Shown: piece by piece, positions 55,783 through 64,000 of the stretch
Layout: every line of letters begins with the position of its first letter
How positions within the stretch are numbered: the first letter of the stretch is position 1
Assembly: GCA_002245855.1 (NCBI GenBank)
Contig: NOUX01000001.1
Span: forward strand, 620,001-684,000
DNA: 64,000 nt
Direction: 5' to 3'
Source of the DNA: Sphingobacterium cellulitidis
GTDB lineage: Bacteria > Bacteroidota > Bacteroidia > Sphingobacteriales > Sphingobacteriaceae
Notes under the pieces: model-generated
Seen by the model: only the letters and a program-made list of their open reading frames with translations
What the model was told of the DNA's origin: nothing
The model's database searches: none
Program-made: the position numbers and the translations under genes

Positions 55783-57414
55783 CTATTGGTTTTGTTTTAA
55801 AACCCCGTTCGACAAGACGATTTGTTGTTCTGGAATAAATTCAATGGCGATATTACTTTTCGCATCAATACTTAATATTGGGCTACTTCCAGCAGTATGG
55901 GTTCCTGGATATTTTCTATCCATGGTCTTGGCATTTCTGAAAACATCAAATTTACGATGACCTTCCCATGCCAATTCCAGTTGTCTTTCCAACAATACAA
56001 CATCCAATGCTGTTTGTCCCTTTAGATTGGAACTTGTCCATAGTCCTGCTGATGGAATGCCTGCTCTTTGTCTGATGACATTTACATCTTTCAATGCCGA
56101 TGCTACATCCCCCAATTTGGCACTCGCCTCAGCACGGATCAAATAAATCTCCGATAATCTGGAAATAATTGGTGACCATAAATGCGCCTGCCCTTCCTGG
56201 CCTGAACATTTAAGAACAAAATACTTCAGGTATCCATTTCTGTTCGCCAACTTCTTATCGATCAAGACCGTTCTTTTCTTACCTCCAATTTGGATGTAAT
56301 ATTGGAATGCCCCTGCTCCATTCGATTCCTTAATCAGGTTTTTCTTCGATCCACCTTCTGTATAGGAATAGTCTGAACCTGATTGAACAACCTGAACACT
56401 TTCATACTTATACGTGTCATTTACATAGTACGCATGCAATTCATCAGCCTTCTCTACAACTGGCTGAATCATTTTATATCGTACATCTTCTGGATATTTA
56501 CGCACTTCCTCCAAGTATGTTCTAGAAGCATACATTTCTCCCCATCCAGAACCTAGAATATTTGCATACATGGACCCAATCGTATTCCAACCATCATCCG
56601 CATAATCGAGATCCTTGACAAACTTAATCGCAAAAATATTTTCCTTATTCTCCTCAGGAACAGAAACCGTTAGCTTATTATATTCTGACCCCGCCAATAA
56701 ACTAAACTTACCTGACTCAATAACTTTATTCGCATATTGAAGGGCTTTTTGATTATCTCCCTTAAACAGATAAATTCTTGCTAGTAAAGCTTGAGTGGAA
56801 TAAACACTTGCATAAACATTGCTCTTATAGCTTTTAAACAATCCTTCCGCTTTCAATAAATCTTTCTCAATCTGATCGTAAACCTCTTTTACAGTATTTC
56901 GTGGTAATATCTCAAATGGATCATCTGTTAATTTGATGGGTACTGCCAAAGATTGTGGATCTTGTGTATAAGGCTTGCCAAAGACATTCGCCAAATAAAA
57001 ATACATTAAGCTACGCAAGTAAAGGTTCTCAGCAATCATTTGATCCTGATCATCATCTTCACCTTCTTTTAGCTTCTGCATTAACAAGTTTGTCCCTGCA
57101 ATTACACGATATGAGTTTTCCCAGTAATTATTTACCCGACCATTATTGACAACTCTCTTATAGTTATAATTATAAAAGAGGTTATCTGTTGTCGTACCAC
57201 TTAAAGAAACATTGTCTCCAGGGTATTCCGTAACACGGTGCCAGTTTTCAACCCAGCCCTTCAAACTATGGTAATTTCCCAAATGTAAGGCCTTTAAGGC
57301 TCCTTCGGTATTTTCTATATTTTCGTTGGTTAATGCATTATATGGCTCCTTATCCAAAGAACAAGATGTCATCAACAAACCAACAAGCCCACTTATTATG
57401 AATAATTTCTTCAT
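55783..57414 (-). CDS. RagB/SusD-family outer membrane lipoprotein
   Basis: Ligand-binding lid for the SusC encoded upstream. The 543 residues begin with a lipoprotein signal, MKKLFIISGLVGLLMTSC (lipid Cys18). SusD features include YLRSLMYFYLANVFGKPYTQD, STQALLARIYLFKGDNQKALQYANKVIESGKFSL, RLSEIYLIRAEASAKLGD, NVIRQRAG, and VVLLERQLELAWEGHRKFDVFRN. It ends EFIPEQQIVLSNGVLKQNQ. It follows susC after 11 bases. No glycosidase is next to this pair, so the ligand is unknown. Confidence 0.94.
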   Translation of the reverse strand: MKKLFIISGLVGLLMTSCSLDKEPYNALTNENIENTEGALKALHLGNYHSLKGWVENWHRVTEYPGDNVSLSGTTTDNLFYNYNYKRVVNNGRVNNYWENSYRVIAGTNLLMQKLKEGEDDDQDQMIAENLYLRSLMYFYLANVFGKPYTQDPQSLAVPIKLTDDPFEILPRNTVKEVYDQIEKDLLKAEGLFKSYKSNVYASVYSTQALLARIYLFKGDNQKALQYANKVIESGKFSLLAGSEYNKLTVSVPEENKENIFAIKFVKDLDYADDGWNTIGSMYANILGSGWGEMYASRTYLEEVRKYPEDVRYKMIQPVVEKADELHAYYVNDTYKYESVQVVQSGSDYSYTEGGSKKNLIKESNGAGAFQYYIQIGGKKRTVLIDKKLANRNGYLKYFVLKCSGQEGQAHLWSPIISRLSEIYLIRAEASAKLGDVASALKDVNVIRQRAGIPSAGLWTSSNLKGQTALDVVLLERQLELAWEGHRKFDVFRNAKTMDRKYPGTHTAGSSPILSIDAKSNIAIEFIPEQQIVLSNGVLKQNQ

Positions 57415-57425
57415 CGTTCTTTCTT

Positions 57426-60400
57426 TTAAAATGTTAGATTAAGCCCAAAAACCAAGCGCTTTGGTGCCGGATATTGAGCAGTCGCATCACCGCCCCCTGC
57501 TTTATCTACAGCGTTATCATTTCCTAAGATTGCAGCCTCTGGATCCAATCCGGAGAACTTAGTCGATGTCCATAGGTTATCTCCTGAAACATAAACATTC
57601 AATCCTTTTAATTTTAATTTATTAACTAGACTCTCTGAAAAGGTATAACCCAAGGTCACATTTCTTAATCTCAAGAAATTGGTGCTCTCTAGGTATCTTG
57701 AAGAGGTCTTGTTTGAAAGACTCGTATTATTGTATTCTGCTTTAGGATGCGTAGCATTAGGATTTTCTGGAGACCATCTTGACCAACCATCTTTTAAAAT
57801 CAACTGATTATAGGATGCATATGCTCCATCTGAATCAAACAACTCTCTGGCAGCATTATAAGTAATTCCTCCATTTTGATAGGCAAAATTGGCATTCAAG
57901 TTAAATCCTTTGTAAGTCATGGCCGAGTTGAATCCTCCTTGAAACTTAGGTGTAGCAGCTCCCACAAATTGTAAGGCAGCATCATTGTAATTTGAAGTCG
58001 TTGAAACCTCTCCGGTTTCCTCATTCACGGATTCCCATAACGGAGCCCCATTCTCAGGATTTACCCCTACCCATTTACGCATGTACCATGAATCAACATC
58101 ATGTCCTACTGAAAATCTCCTATTCCCTTTTGGAATATCTTGATCGTCTTTCAAGGAAGTAATGCGGTTATTGTTATGTGCAATATTTACCCCTAAATCC
58201 CATTGGAAAGGATTTCCCGGACTAAATACAGAACCACTCAAAGCCACTTCAACCCCGCGGTTTCTCAATCCACCAATATTCAACCAATATCCATCCCAGC
58301 CTGCTGTTGATGGAAAATCAACGAAATATAGTAAACCACTTGTGTTTTTATTATATAAATCAACAGATAGATTTAATCTGTTGAACATTCCTAATTCTAA
58401 ACCTAAGTTCGCATCGTAGGATTTCTCCCAGCTTACATGTGCATTTTGGAAATTTTGCTGAATTGCAGCTGGTTCTCCATTATATTGCGCATTAAGTCCA
58501 TAGGTAGCAAATGAAGAATAATAATCAACAGGCACGTTTCCTACACCTCCATAAGAAGCTTTCAAACGTAATAAGTTGATTGATGGAACATTGAAGAAGG
58601 CTTCATTATTAATATTCCAAGCACCACTCACTGAATAAAACGCTCCATACTGTTGCTCCCTACCAAATCTGGAAGATCCATCCACACGGAAGGAGGCCAT
58701 TACATTATAACGGTTATCATATCCATAAGTACCCTGCAAGATTCCTGATTGAAAGGAATAATCGTTCTTTGTACCTCCAAAATCCAATACACTAGCCGCA
58801 TTTCCTAAAATCTCAGATCCTGGTGCAATCCCTTTTCCTGTCGCATTTTGACTGGAATAAACATAATCTGAATACTCATATGCCGCAAAACCAGAAACTG
58901 TGTGTTTTCCGAAAGTTTCATTATACTTCAACATTTGGTTGAAGAACCTTGTAATACGTTTATCTGAAAATTGATATATAGTTCCCTTATTACCGCGTCC
59001 TTCATTGGAGTTAGGATCTGCATATCTCATTGCAGTTTGATTATAATAAGTTAGGTTATTCATGGATTCGAATGTGAATCGATCTGAAATCCTATAGGAG
59101 AAATCAAAATTCCCTTGCATATCCAAAGTCTGCCCTTTCCCATAGTTATACTGCAGGTCATACAAATAGTTGGTATGGTCACGACCAAACCAAGCTACCG
59201 TAGCATTAGGAGCTTGCGGATTTTTGATAGTTCCATCGGTATTATATGGATTATCCCATGGCAAATAGAACATCATATTGTATAGGGAATGCTGTTTATC
59301 CGTATAGGTCGTATAAGAAGCATTTAATTTAGGCTTGAAAGTCAAACGATCGGTCAGCTTATGCTCTACATTGAAGCGGCCTGTTAACCTTTCAAAATCA
59401 TACCCCTTGATTGAACCTTTTTCACCATAATAATTGGCACTGGCAAAAACAGAGGTTTTATCTGTTTTACCCATATAACTAGCTGAAAAATCATTGACAG
59501 GAGCATTTTGAGTTCCGTTTTTCAGCCAGTTGTAATCATTATTCAAGACATCCTTGCTGACATTATCATCAATATCGTCTTGATTAGGGAAAGTTTGATA
59601 ATAGTCCCAAATCTCCTGAGAATTCATTAAATCAAAATTCCCAAAATTAAATTTACTGATACCCGAAGAAAGGTTAACTGAAAAAGTTCCTTCTCCTTCT
59701 CGTAAAGCTCGTTTTGTTGTCACAACGATTACCCCGTTTGTACCTCGGGAACCATATTGTGTCGTTGCAGCGGCATCTTTTAACACCGAAATACTCTCAA
59801 TATCATTTGGATTAATATTGGCTACCCCATGTGTAATAACACCATCAACAACCCATAATGGGTTGGTCCCTGATGAAAGAGAGCTACGACCTCTAATCTT
59901 CACATTCGCTTGTTGACCCGGTCGACCTGTACCAACAACATCAACCCCAGCTACCTTTCCTTGTAATAGATTGGAAACATTCGGAGACTTGGTATCTTTC
60001 AGTTTCTTTTGATCCAAGGATACAATTGAAGCACTGATATCACCCTTCTTTTGAGTAGAATATCCCGTCACAACGACTTCGTCAATATTCTCCTCACTAG
60101 AATTTAGCTCCACATTCACAGTAGTTCCTGTAATGGCAACCTCTTTTTTCTCATGACCAATAGCCGTAAAAACTAAAGTCTGACCATTTTCGGCCGCAAT
60201 GTTAAACTCTCCTGAAGCATTCGTGGAAGTAGATTTGCTAGGATCTTCCTTTACAGTCACTGTTACCCCTGGCAAAACCACTCCTCCTGAAGTCACCTTT
60301 CCTTTGACTTCTTGCTGTGAAGAATAGCTCTCCACTTCATCCCTGTTCAACTCATTCGCAACAGAAGAACTACCCGGTAAACTTAACCCAATAATAACGG

Positions 60401-60461
60401 CTCCTGCAACTAAATGAGATCTTTTCAATGGAAAAAATGGTCTTGAAAATCTCTTTTTCAT
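57426..60461 (-). CDS. SusC/RagA-family TonB-dependent receptor
   Basis: Outer membrane importer of 1011 residues, partner of the following SusD. A long signal region (MKKRFSRPFFPLKRSHLVAGAVIIGLSLPGSSSVA) leads to the carboxypeptidase-regulatory-like domain (VKGKVTSGGVVLPGVTVTV, FTAIGHEKKEV). The linker IDEVVVTGYSTQKKGDISASIV and the plug (NLLQGKVAGVDVVGTGRPGQQANVKIRGRSSL, PLWVVDGV, SVLKDAAATTQYGSRGTNGVIVV) follow, then the barrel ending RLVFGLNLTF. The upstream region carries the same composite operator as the other complete susC. Confidence 0.95.
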   Translation of the reverse strand: MKKRFSRPFFPLKRSHLVAGAVIIGLSLPGSSSVANELNRDEVESYSSQQEVKGKVTSGGVVLPGVTVTVKEDPSKSTSTNASGEFNIAAENGQTLVFTAIGHEKKEVAITGTTVNVELNSSEENIDEVVVTGYSTQKKGDISASIVSLDQKKLKDTKSPNVSNLLQGKVAGVDVVGTGRPGQQANVKIRGRSSLSSGTNPLWVVDGVITHGVANINPNDIESISVLKDAAATTQYGSRGTNGVIVVTTKRALREGEGTFSVNLSSGISKFNFGNFDLMNSQEIWDYYQTFPNQDDIDDNVSKDVLNNDYNWLKNGTQNAPVNDFSASYMGKTDKTSVFASANYYGEKGSIKGYDFERLTGRFNVEHKLTDRLTFKPKLNASYTTYTDKQHSLYNMMFYLPWDNPYNTDGTIKNPQAPNATVAWFGRDHTNYLYDLQYNYGKGQTLDMQGNFDFSYRISDRFTFESMNNLTYYNQTAMRYADPNSNEGRGNKGTIYQFSDKRITRFFNQMLKYNETFGKHTVSGFAAYEYSDYVYSSQNATGKGIAPGSEILGNAASVLDFGGTKNDYSFQSGILQGTYGYDNRYNVMASFRVDGSSRFGREQQYGAFYSVSGAWNINNEAFFNVPSINLLRLKASYGGVGNVPVDYYSSFATYGLNAQYNGEPAAIQQNFQNAHVSWEKSYDANLGLELGMFNRLNLSVDLYNKNTSGLLYFVDFPSTAGWDGYWLNIGGLRNRGVEVALSGSVFSPGNPFQWDLGVNIAHNNNRITSLKDDQDIPKGNRRFSVGHDVDSWYMRKWVGVNPENGAPLWESVNEETGEVSTTSNYNDAALQFVGAATPKFQGGFNSAMTYKGFNLNANFAYQNGGITYNAARELFDSDGAYASYNQLILKDGWSRWSPENPNATHPKAEYNNTSLSNKTSSRYLESTNFLRLRNVTLGYTFSESLVNKLKLKGLNVYVSGDNLWTSTKFSGLDPEAAILGNDNAVDKAGGGDATAQYPAPKRLVFGLNLTF

Positions 60462-60567
60462 AAACTTTACTTAATTAAATATTTAGCAATACCTCTTCTG
60501 TGATATCACAATTTAGTTTCTGAAAGTAAAAGTTTAAGTAAAAAATTAACCCTTATCCATAGAACGA

Positions 60568-60602
60568 AATCGTTTGCATAAAATAAACAAACGTTTGCAT
60601 AA
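60568..60602 (-). promoter_or_regulatory. composite operator upstream of the second susC (LacI-type palindrome)
   Basis: Read on the plus strand, AATCGTTTGCATAA at 60568-60581 is followed by CAAACGTTTG at 60588-60597, again exactly 20 bases from the start of AATCG. The unit CGTTTGCATAA occurs twice (60571-60581 and 60592-60602). Of the 30 bases from AATCG to the end of the palindrome, 24 match the element at 22350-22379. Relative to its gene the element points the other way and lies 107-141 bases upstream. A separate palindrome TGTGATATCACA lies at 60499-60510. Confidence 0.6.
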
Positions 60603-60646
60603 GCAACTAATTGTAACTTTAGGATAAAATCAATGTCAACAAAAAA

Positions 60647-61525
60647 TTAAATTTTGATTTTTGTCTTTAGGTAAGGATAAATAAATACAGCCGTTAATAC
60701 GATCACTGCGCCAAAATAAAAGCCCGTACTCATGGCTTCTTTTTGTCCAAAAATGAGCAAGGCCAGGATAATCCCATAAACAGGTTCCATATTCGTAGTC
60801 AATGCCACTGTAAAAGCCGAAAGCTCCCGCATAACCGCAACTCCCAATACGTAAGCTATTGCTGTACAGACCACACCAAGCAATAATAAGTATAAAAGAT
60901 CCGATTGACTAAGGATCATCTGCTCATCAAAATCTCCAGTAAATAACATCACAACGGAAACTCCAATCCATGCTCCAATCATCTCATATAAGGTAATCGT
61001 TGTTGGACTTCCTTTTTTCACCATCCTAGAATTTAAAATGGAAAATATGCTGGCGCAAAACGCACAGGATAAGCCAAATACGATCCCCCAGAAGTATTTA
61101 AATTCAAATTTAAAGATGAGGTAAATCCCGAATATAATGACCAACCCGACCACAACATCAGCAATGGAAATTCGCTTTCGATTGATGATTGGTTCCAATA
61201 TTGCAGTGAACAGCGTTACGGAGGATAAGGTCACCAAAGTCACCGAGACAGTCGACACCTTGATGGCATGAAAGAACAAAACCCAGTGTAATCCAACGAG
61301 CAACCCAACACCTAAATATTGCATCAGTTGACCCTTGGAAACCAATAAGGATTTGCGTTTAAAGAAATAATAGACAACAAGTGAAACTGCGGCGATTAAA
61401 ACCCGATACCACACCAAATGAAGGGCAGATACAGTAATTAATTCCCCTAATACTCCCGTAAATCCCCAAATTAATACGGTAAAATGCAATATCAATGTAT
61501 TGCGGTTGATAGTCAATTGTGACAT
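60647..61525 (-). CDS. EamA/DMT-family transporter
   Basis: Inner membrane metabolite exporter of unknown substrate. The 292 residues form ten predicted spans in two EamA repeats. The first begins LILHFTVLIWGFTGVLGELITVSALHLVWYRVLIAA and the second GIVFGLSCAFCASIFSILNSRMVKKG, with the typical TTNMEPVYGIILALLIFGQ near the end. It starts 12 bases after lptG, so it shares the tgt-lptG transcript. Confidence 0.88.
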   Translation of the reverse strand: MSQLTINRNTLILHFTVLIWGFTGVLGELITVSALHLVWYRVLIAAVSLVVYYFFKRKSLLVSKGQLMQYLGVGLLVGLHWVLFFHAIKVSTVSVTLVTLSSVTLFTAILEPIINRKRISIADVVVGLVIIFGIYLIFKFEFKYFWGIVFGLSCAFCASIFSILNSRMVKKGSPTTITLYEMIGAWIGVSVVMLFTGDFDEQMILSQSDLLYLLLLGVVCTAIAYVLGVAVMRELSAFTVALTTNMEPVYGIILALLIFGQKEAMSTGFYFGAVIVLTAVFIYPYLKTKIKI

Positions 61526-61537
61526 GGTTTGATATGC

Positions 61538-62623
61538 TTACTTCGGCGCCTTTTTCAATAAGTAAAAACTCAATATCAAGAAGATGACATTGGGAATTAA
61601 TACCGAAATCAAAGGATCCAAACCTCCCTTAATAGAGAACATACTTGAAAATCTCTCAAGTACAATATAAATACAGCTTAAGCCGATCCCTAAACCTAAA
61701 CTCAAGCCAATCCCCCCACGGACTTTCTTCGATGACAAGGAAACCCCAATCAAAGTCAAAATAAAAGCCGAAAACGGGTTAATAATTCGTTTGTATTTTT
61801 CGAGCAACAGTTCATTCATCATCCCTGTTCCGCGAACTTCTTCTTTACTGATTCGCTCGTTTAGCTCATGCTGATCCATCGTGGTGAATACATCCTCATA
61901 GGATTCGAAATCCTGCGGACGCATATCCAAGGTGGTATCTTTCTTCTCCCCACTCAACATTTCCTCTTTCAATCCCTTGATCTCACGAGTGGTATAGGTA
62001 TGTAAACTCCATTTTCGAGCAACAGAATCCCAGGTTACTCGCTCAGCCATCAGCTTCTCCATCATCTTGTCTCCATCAAATTTCTCAAGACTGAAGTTGT
62101 AACCTACTTTAGATTTGGTGTCGAAAGAACCCATGTACACATAGGTATTGGAATCTACCTGCATGTGAATCGACGAGGAAGTTGTACTTACTTTATTCGG
62201 TTTCACATAAACGTTTTCAAAATTCACCTTCACCTTATTGGTAAAGGGGATAATGTAAACGTTGGATAATAAGGTCATTCCAAAAATCAATGCCGCACAA
62301 ATCATATATGGCCTCAATAACCTGTTGAAACTCATCCCTCCACTTAAGATCGGTACAATCTCCGTTTGATCGGCCATCTTCGAGGTAAAGAAAATTACAG
62401 CAATAAAATTAAATAATGGGGTCAACATGTTGATAAAGAATGGCAAACTCCCCAACGCATAGTATTCAAAAAACACCTGCGTCATGGTTGCACCATACTT
62501 GTTGAAATCATCAATTTTCTCGGATATATCGAAAATCACAATCACGACACAGAAAATCGCAACTGTGAATACAAAAGTACTTAAGTACTTTTTCATGATA
62601 TATCGATCGATGATCTTAAACAT
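61538..62623 (-). CDS. lptG: LptF/LptG-family LPS export permease
   Basis: Inner membrane permease that extracts lipopolysaccharide with LptB. From the ATG at 62623 it has 361 residues starting MFKIIDRYIMKKYLSTFVFTVAIF, the family N-terminus. Six spans follow, three before and three after a periplasmic jelly-roll domain (about 140-260), with SKMADQTEIVPILSGGMSFNRLLRPY, KYKRIINPFSAFILTLIGVSLSSKKVRGGIG. A start at 62680 would overlap tgt and adds residues not seen in the family. The choice of G over F is a guess. Confidence 0.88.
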   Translation of the reverse strand: MFKIIDRYIMKKYLSTFVFTVAIFCVVIVIFDISEKIDDFNKYGATMTQVFFEYYALGSLPFFINMLTPLFNFIAVIFFTSKMADQTEIVPILSGGMSFNRLLRPYMICAALIFGMTLLSNVYIIPFTNKVKVNFENVYVKPNKVSTTSSSIHMQVDSNTYVYMGSFDTKSKVGYNFSLEKFDGDKMMEKLMAERVTWDSVARKWSLHTYTTREIKGLKEEMLSGEKKDTTLDMRPQDFESYEDVFTTMDQHELNERISKEEVRGTGMMNELLLEKYKRIINPFSAFILTLIGVSLSSKKVRGGIGLSLGLGIGLSCIYIVLERFSSMFSIKGGLDPLISVLIPNVIFLILSFYLLKKAPK

Positions 62624-62637
62624 GCTTATCTTAATTA

Positions 62638-63768
62638 TTATAATCGTTGACCTAATACTGGAACCATCTTGTTTTTCCAATCATAGAAGGTACCATCTAT
62701 AATTTTTTCCCTAGCTTGGTTCACTAACCAAAGATAAAAATGTAAATTATGTAATGAAGCGATTTGTGCACCTAAAATTTCTTGAGATCTAATCAAATGT
62801 CTCAAGTATGCTTTGCTATGGATTTGATCCACCAACAAATCAGATTCAGCCTCAATAGGACTGAAATCATCCTTCCACTTTTCATTCTTGATGTTGATAA
62901 TACCATTTTGGGTGAACAACATCCCGTTTCTCGCATTACGAGTTGGCATTACACAATCGAACATATCGATTCCTAAGGCAATATTCTCCAAAAGATTCAC
63001 TGGAGTTCCCACTCCCATCAGATATCTAGGCTTGTCATGTGGCAAAATATTCGTCACCACTTCGGTCATTGCATACATCTCCTCAGCAGGCTCTCCGACA
63101 GAAAGACCGCCAATGGCATTTCCTTCGCGATTGAAGGATGCAATAGTTTCAGCCGATTTCTCTCTTAAATCCTTGTATACAGAACCTTGAACAATAGGAA
63201 ATAAGGTTTGATCATAACCATATAATGGATCTGTACTATCAAAACGATCACAACAGCGTTTTAACCAACGGTGTGTCATTTCCATGGATCTTCTCGCATA
63301 GCGATAATCACACGGATAGGGAGTACATTCATCAAAGGCCATAATAATATCAGCACCGATAATGCGCTGGGTATCCATTACATTTTCTGGTGTAAACAAA
63401 TGCTTCGAACCATCAATATGGGATCTGAAGGTGACTCCTTCTTCTTTGATTTTACGAACTTCTGTTAGGGAATAAACTTGGTAACCTCCTGAATCTGTCA
63501 GAATAGGACGATCCCAATTAATAAATTTATGTAATCCTCCTGCCTTATTTAAGACATCCAATCCTGGTCTAAGGTATAAATGGTAGGTATTCCCTAAAAT
63601 AATCTGTGCCTGAATATCATTCACCAATTCATGCTGATGAACAGCTTTCACTGTTCCTGCTGTTCCAACTGGCATAAAAATGGGCGTTTGGATTTTCCCG
63701 TGGGCGGTTTCAATCTCCCCAGCCCGTGCTCTTGAAAATTTATCTTGTGCTTGAAGCGTAAAATTCAT
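62638..63768 (-). CDS. tgt: queuine tRNA-ribosyltransferase (tRNA-guanine transglycosylase)
   Basis: Exchanges guanine at position 34 of GUN-reading tRNAs for preQ1. The 376 residues carry the general base or nucleophile residues Asp92 (ILTDSGGYQV) and Asp271 (MFDCVMPTRNARNG), and the substrate pocket MAFDECTPYPCDYRYARRS. The usual CxCxxC zinc ligands are absent: the aligned segment EAESDLLVDQIHSKAYLRHL has none, while the fourth ligand His340 (ASLHNLHFY) remains. Family members in this phylum are known to me with the same loss. It is the first gene of the unit with lptG and eamA. Confidence 0.94.
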   Translation of the reverse strand: MNFTLQAQDKFSRARAGEIETAHGKIQTPIFMPVGTAGTVKAVHQHELVNDIQAQIILGNTYHLYLRPGLDVLNKAGGLHKFINWDRPILTDSGGYQVYSLTEVRKIKEEGVTFRSHIDGSKHLFTPENVMDTQRIIGADIIMAFDECTPYPCDYRYARRSMEMTHRWLKRCCDRFDSTDPLYGYDQTLFPIVQGSVYKDLREKSAETIASFNREGNAIGGLSVGEPAEEMYAMTEVVTNILPHDKPRYLMGVGTPVNLLENIALGIDMFDCVMPTRNARNGMLFTQNGIINIKNEKWKDDFSPIEAESDLLVDQIHSKAYLRHLIRSQEILGAQIASLHNLHFYLWLVNQAREKIIDGTFYDWKNKMVPVLGQRL

Positions 63769-63787
63769 AGTATTCCTTAATCGACCG

Positions 63788-63795
63788 CAAAAATA
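63788..63795 (-). promoter_or_regulatory. -7 promoter box for tgt
   Basis: TATTTTTG on the minus strand fits TAnnTTTG, about 19 bases before the tgt start. Confidence 0.5.
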
Positions 63796-63877
63796 CTATA
63801 AAATTCCTTGCGATTAACATATCAGCCCTTTAATTCGCATTTCTTAACAATTCACAAACTATTTAACCGATAACCTG

Positions 63878-63885
63878 TATCTTTG
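63878..63885 (+). promoter_or_regulatory. -7 promoter box for the partial gene at the right edge
   Basis: TATCTTTG fits TAnnTTTG exactly, 11 bases before the ATG at 63897. Confidence 0.5.
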
Positions 63886-63896
63886 AACCTAATTTT

Positions 63897-64000
63897 ATGA
63901 ACGCTCAGATCTTTACACAATTGGATATTTCGCTGATTCCCTATGGAATTCTAGGCCTCTTTTTGATCTTTCAGCTGTATTTTATTCTATTTGTTTATGG
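63897..64000 (+). CDS. probable glycosyltransferase N-terminus, partial
   Basis: The first 34 codons run off the right edge. The product begins MNAQIFTQLDISLIPYGI and continues with a hydrophobic helix ending FQLYFILFVYG. N-terminal helices ending in such a QLYxxLFxYG pattern are common in membrane-bound family 2 glycosyltransferases of Bacteroidota. The catalytic domain is outside the window, so this is a guess from the pattern and the consensus promoter. Confidence 0.45.
   Translation, partial: MNAQIFTQLDISLIPYGILGLFLIFQLYFILFVY

Noticed and set aside
60499..60510. TGTGATATCACA as a CRP site
   Set aside because: A CRP site needs six bases between TGTGA and TCACA and here there are only two. 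It is kept only as a palindrome of unknown meaning.

Overview
The window looks like chromosomal DNA of a member of the Bacteroidota, most likely family Sphingobacteriaceae (a Sphingobacterium-like bacterium). The evidence is three SusC/RagA-type TonB-dependent receptors with two complete SusD partners, several promoters with the Bacteroidota -7 box TAnnTTTG, few Shine-Dalgarno sequences, and best-remembered relatives from that family. I see no CRISPR array, prophage, transposase, insertion sequence or rRNA operon. It is mostly a core-metabolism region with carbohydrate-uptake loci inserted in it.

Layout. 1-2340 holds the N-terminal 780 codons of a SusC receptor running off the left edge. 2599-4807 (minus) is a three-gene unit: a deoxyhypusine-synthase-family enzyme (probably a homospermidine synthase), an unrecognised protein that may be a DNA polymerase III psi-like subunit, and rdgB. 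5046-6291 (minus) holds a dipeptide epimerase and, after it, a 43-residue membrane protein. gltB-gltD (6501-12490), an initiator tRNA-Met and era follow. 13740-15530 (minus) is a KhtU/KhtT-type potassium antiporter pair. recJ, lptB and a GH3-family adenylating enzyme run rightward, followed by a 600-base stretch with a 36-codon ORF and a decayed membrane-protein gene. ilvE stands alone.

22350-31262 is a polysaccharide-utilisation-like locus. SusC-SusD run rightward and converge on an alpha-L-fucosidase (GH29) and a beta-galactosidase-type GH2 enzyme, which points to fucosylated galactose-containing glycans. A second SusC-SusD pair lies at 55783-60461 without glycosidases. Upstream of both susC genes is the same composite element, an AATCGTTT half site exactly 20 bases before the palindrome CAAACGTTTG. 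The GH2 promoter has a related palindrome, CAATCGATTG. This suggests one LacI-type regulator, or related ones, controlling the three units.

The rest is housekeeping: pdxA-cca-PRiA4_ORF3-miaA (minus), rsmA with a flavin monooxygenase and a 2-hydroxyacid dehydrogenase, a UbiA-like membrane protein, acs, a complete seven-gene Mrp antiporter operon (mnhA-G), a secreted lactonase-fold protein, a SurA-like foldase, der-cysS with a secreted NTF2-like protein, tgt-lptG-eamA, and the first 34 codons of a probable glycosyltransferase at the right edge. Many convergent gene ends share long bidirectional hairpin terminators.

Limits: all family assignments are from motifs and remembered relatives. No alignment, structure prediction or database search was run.
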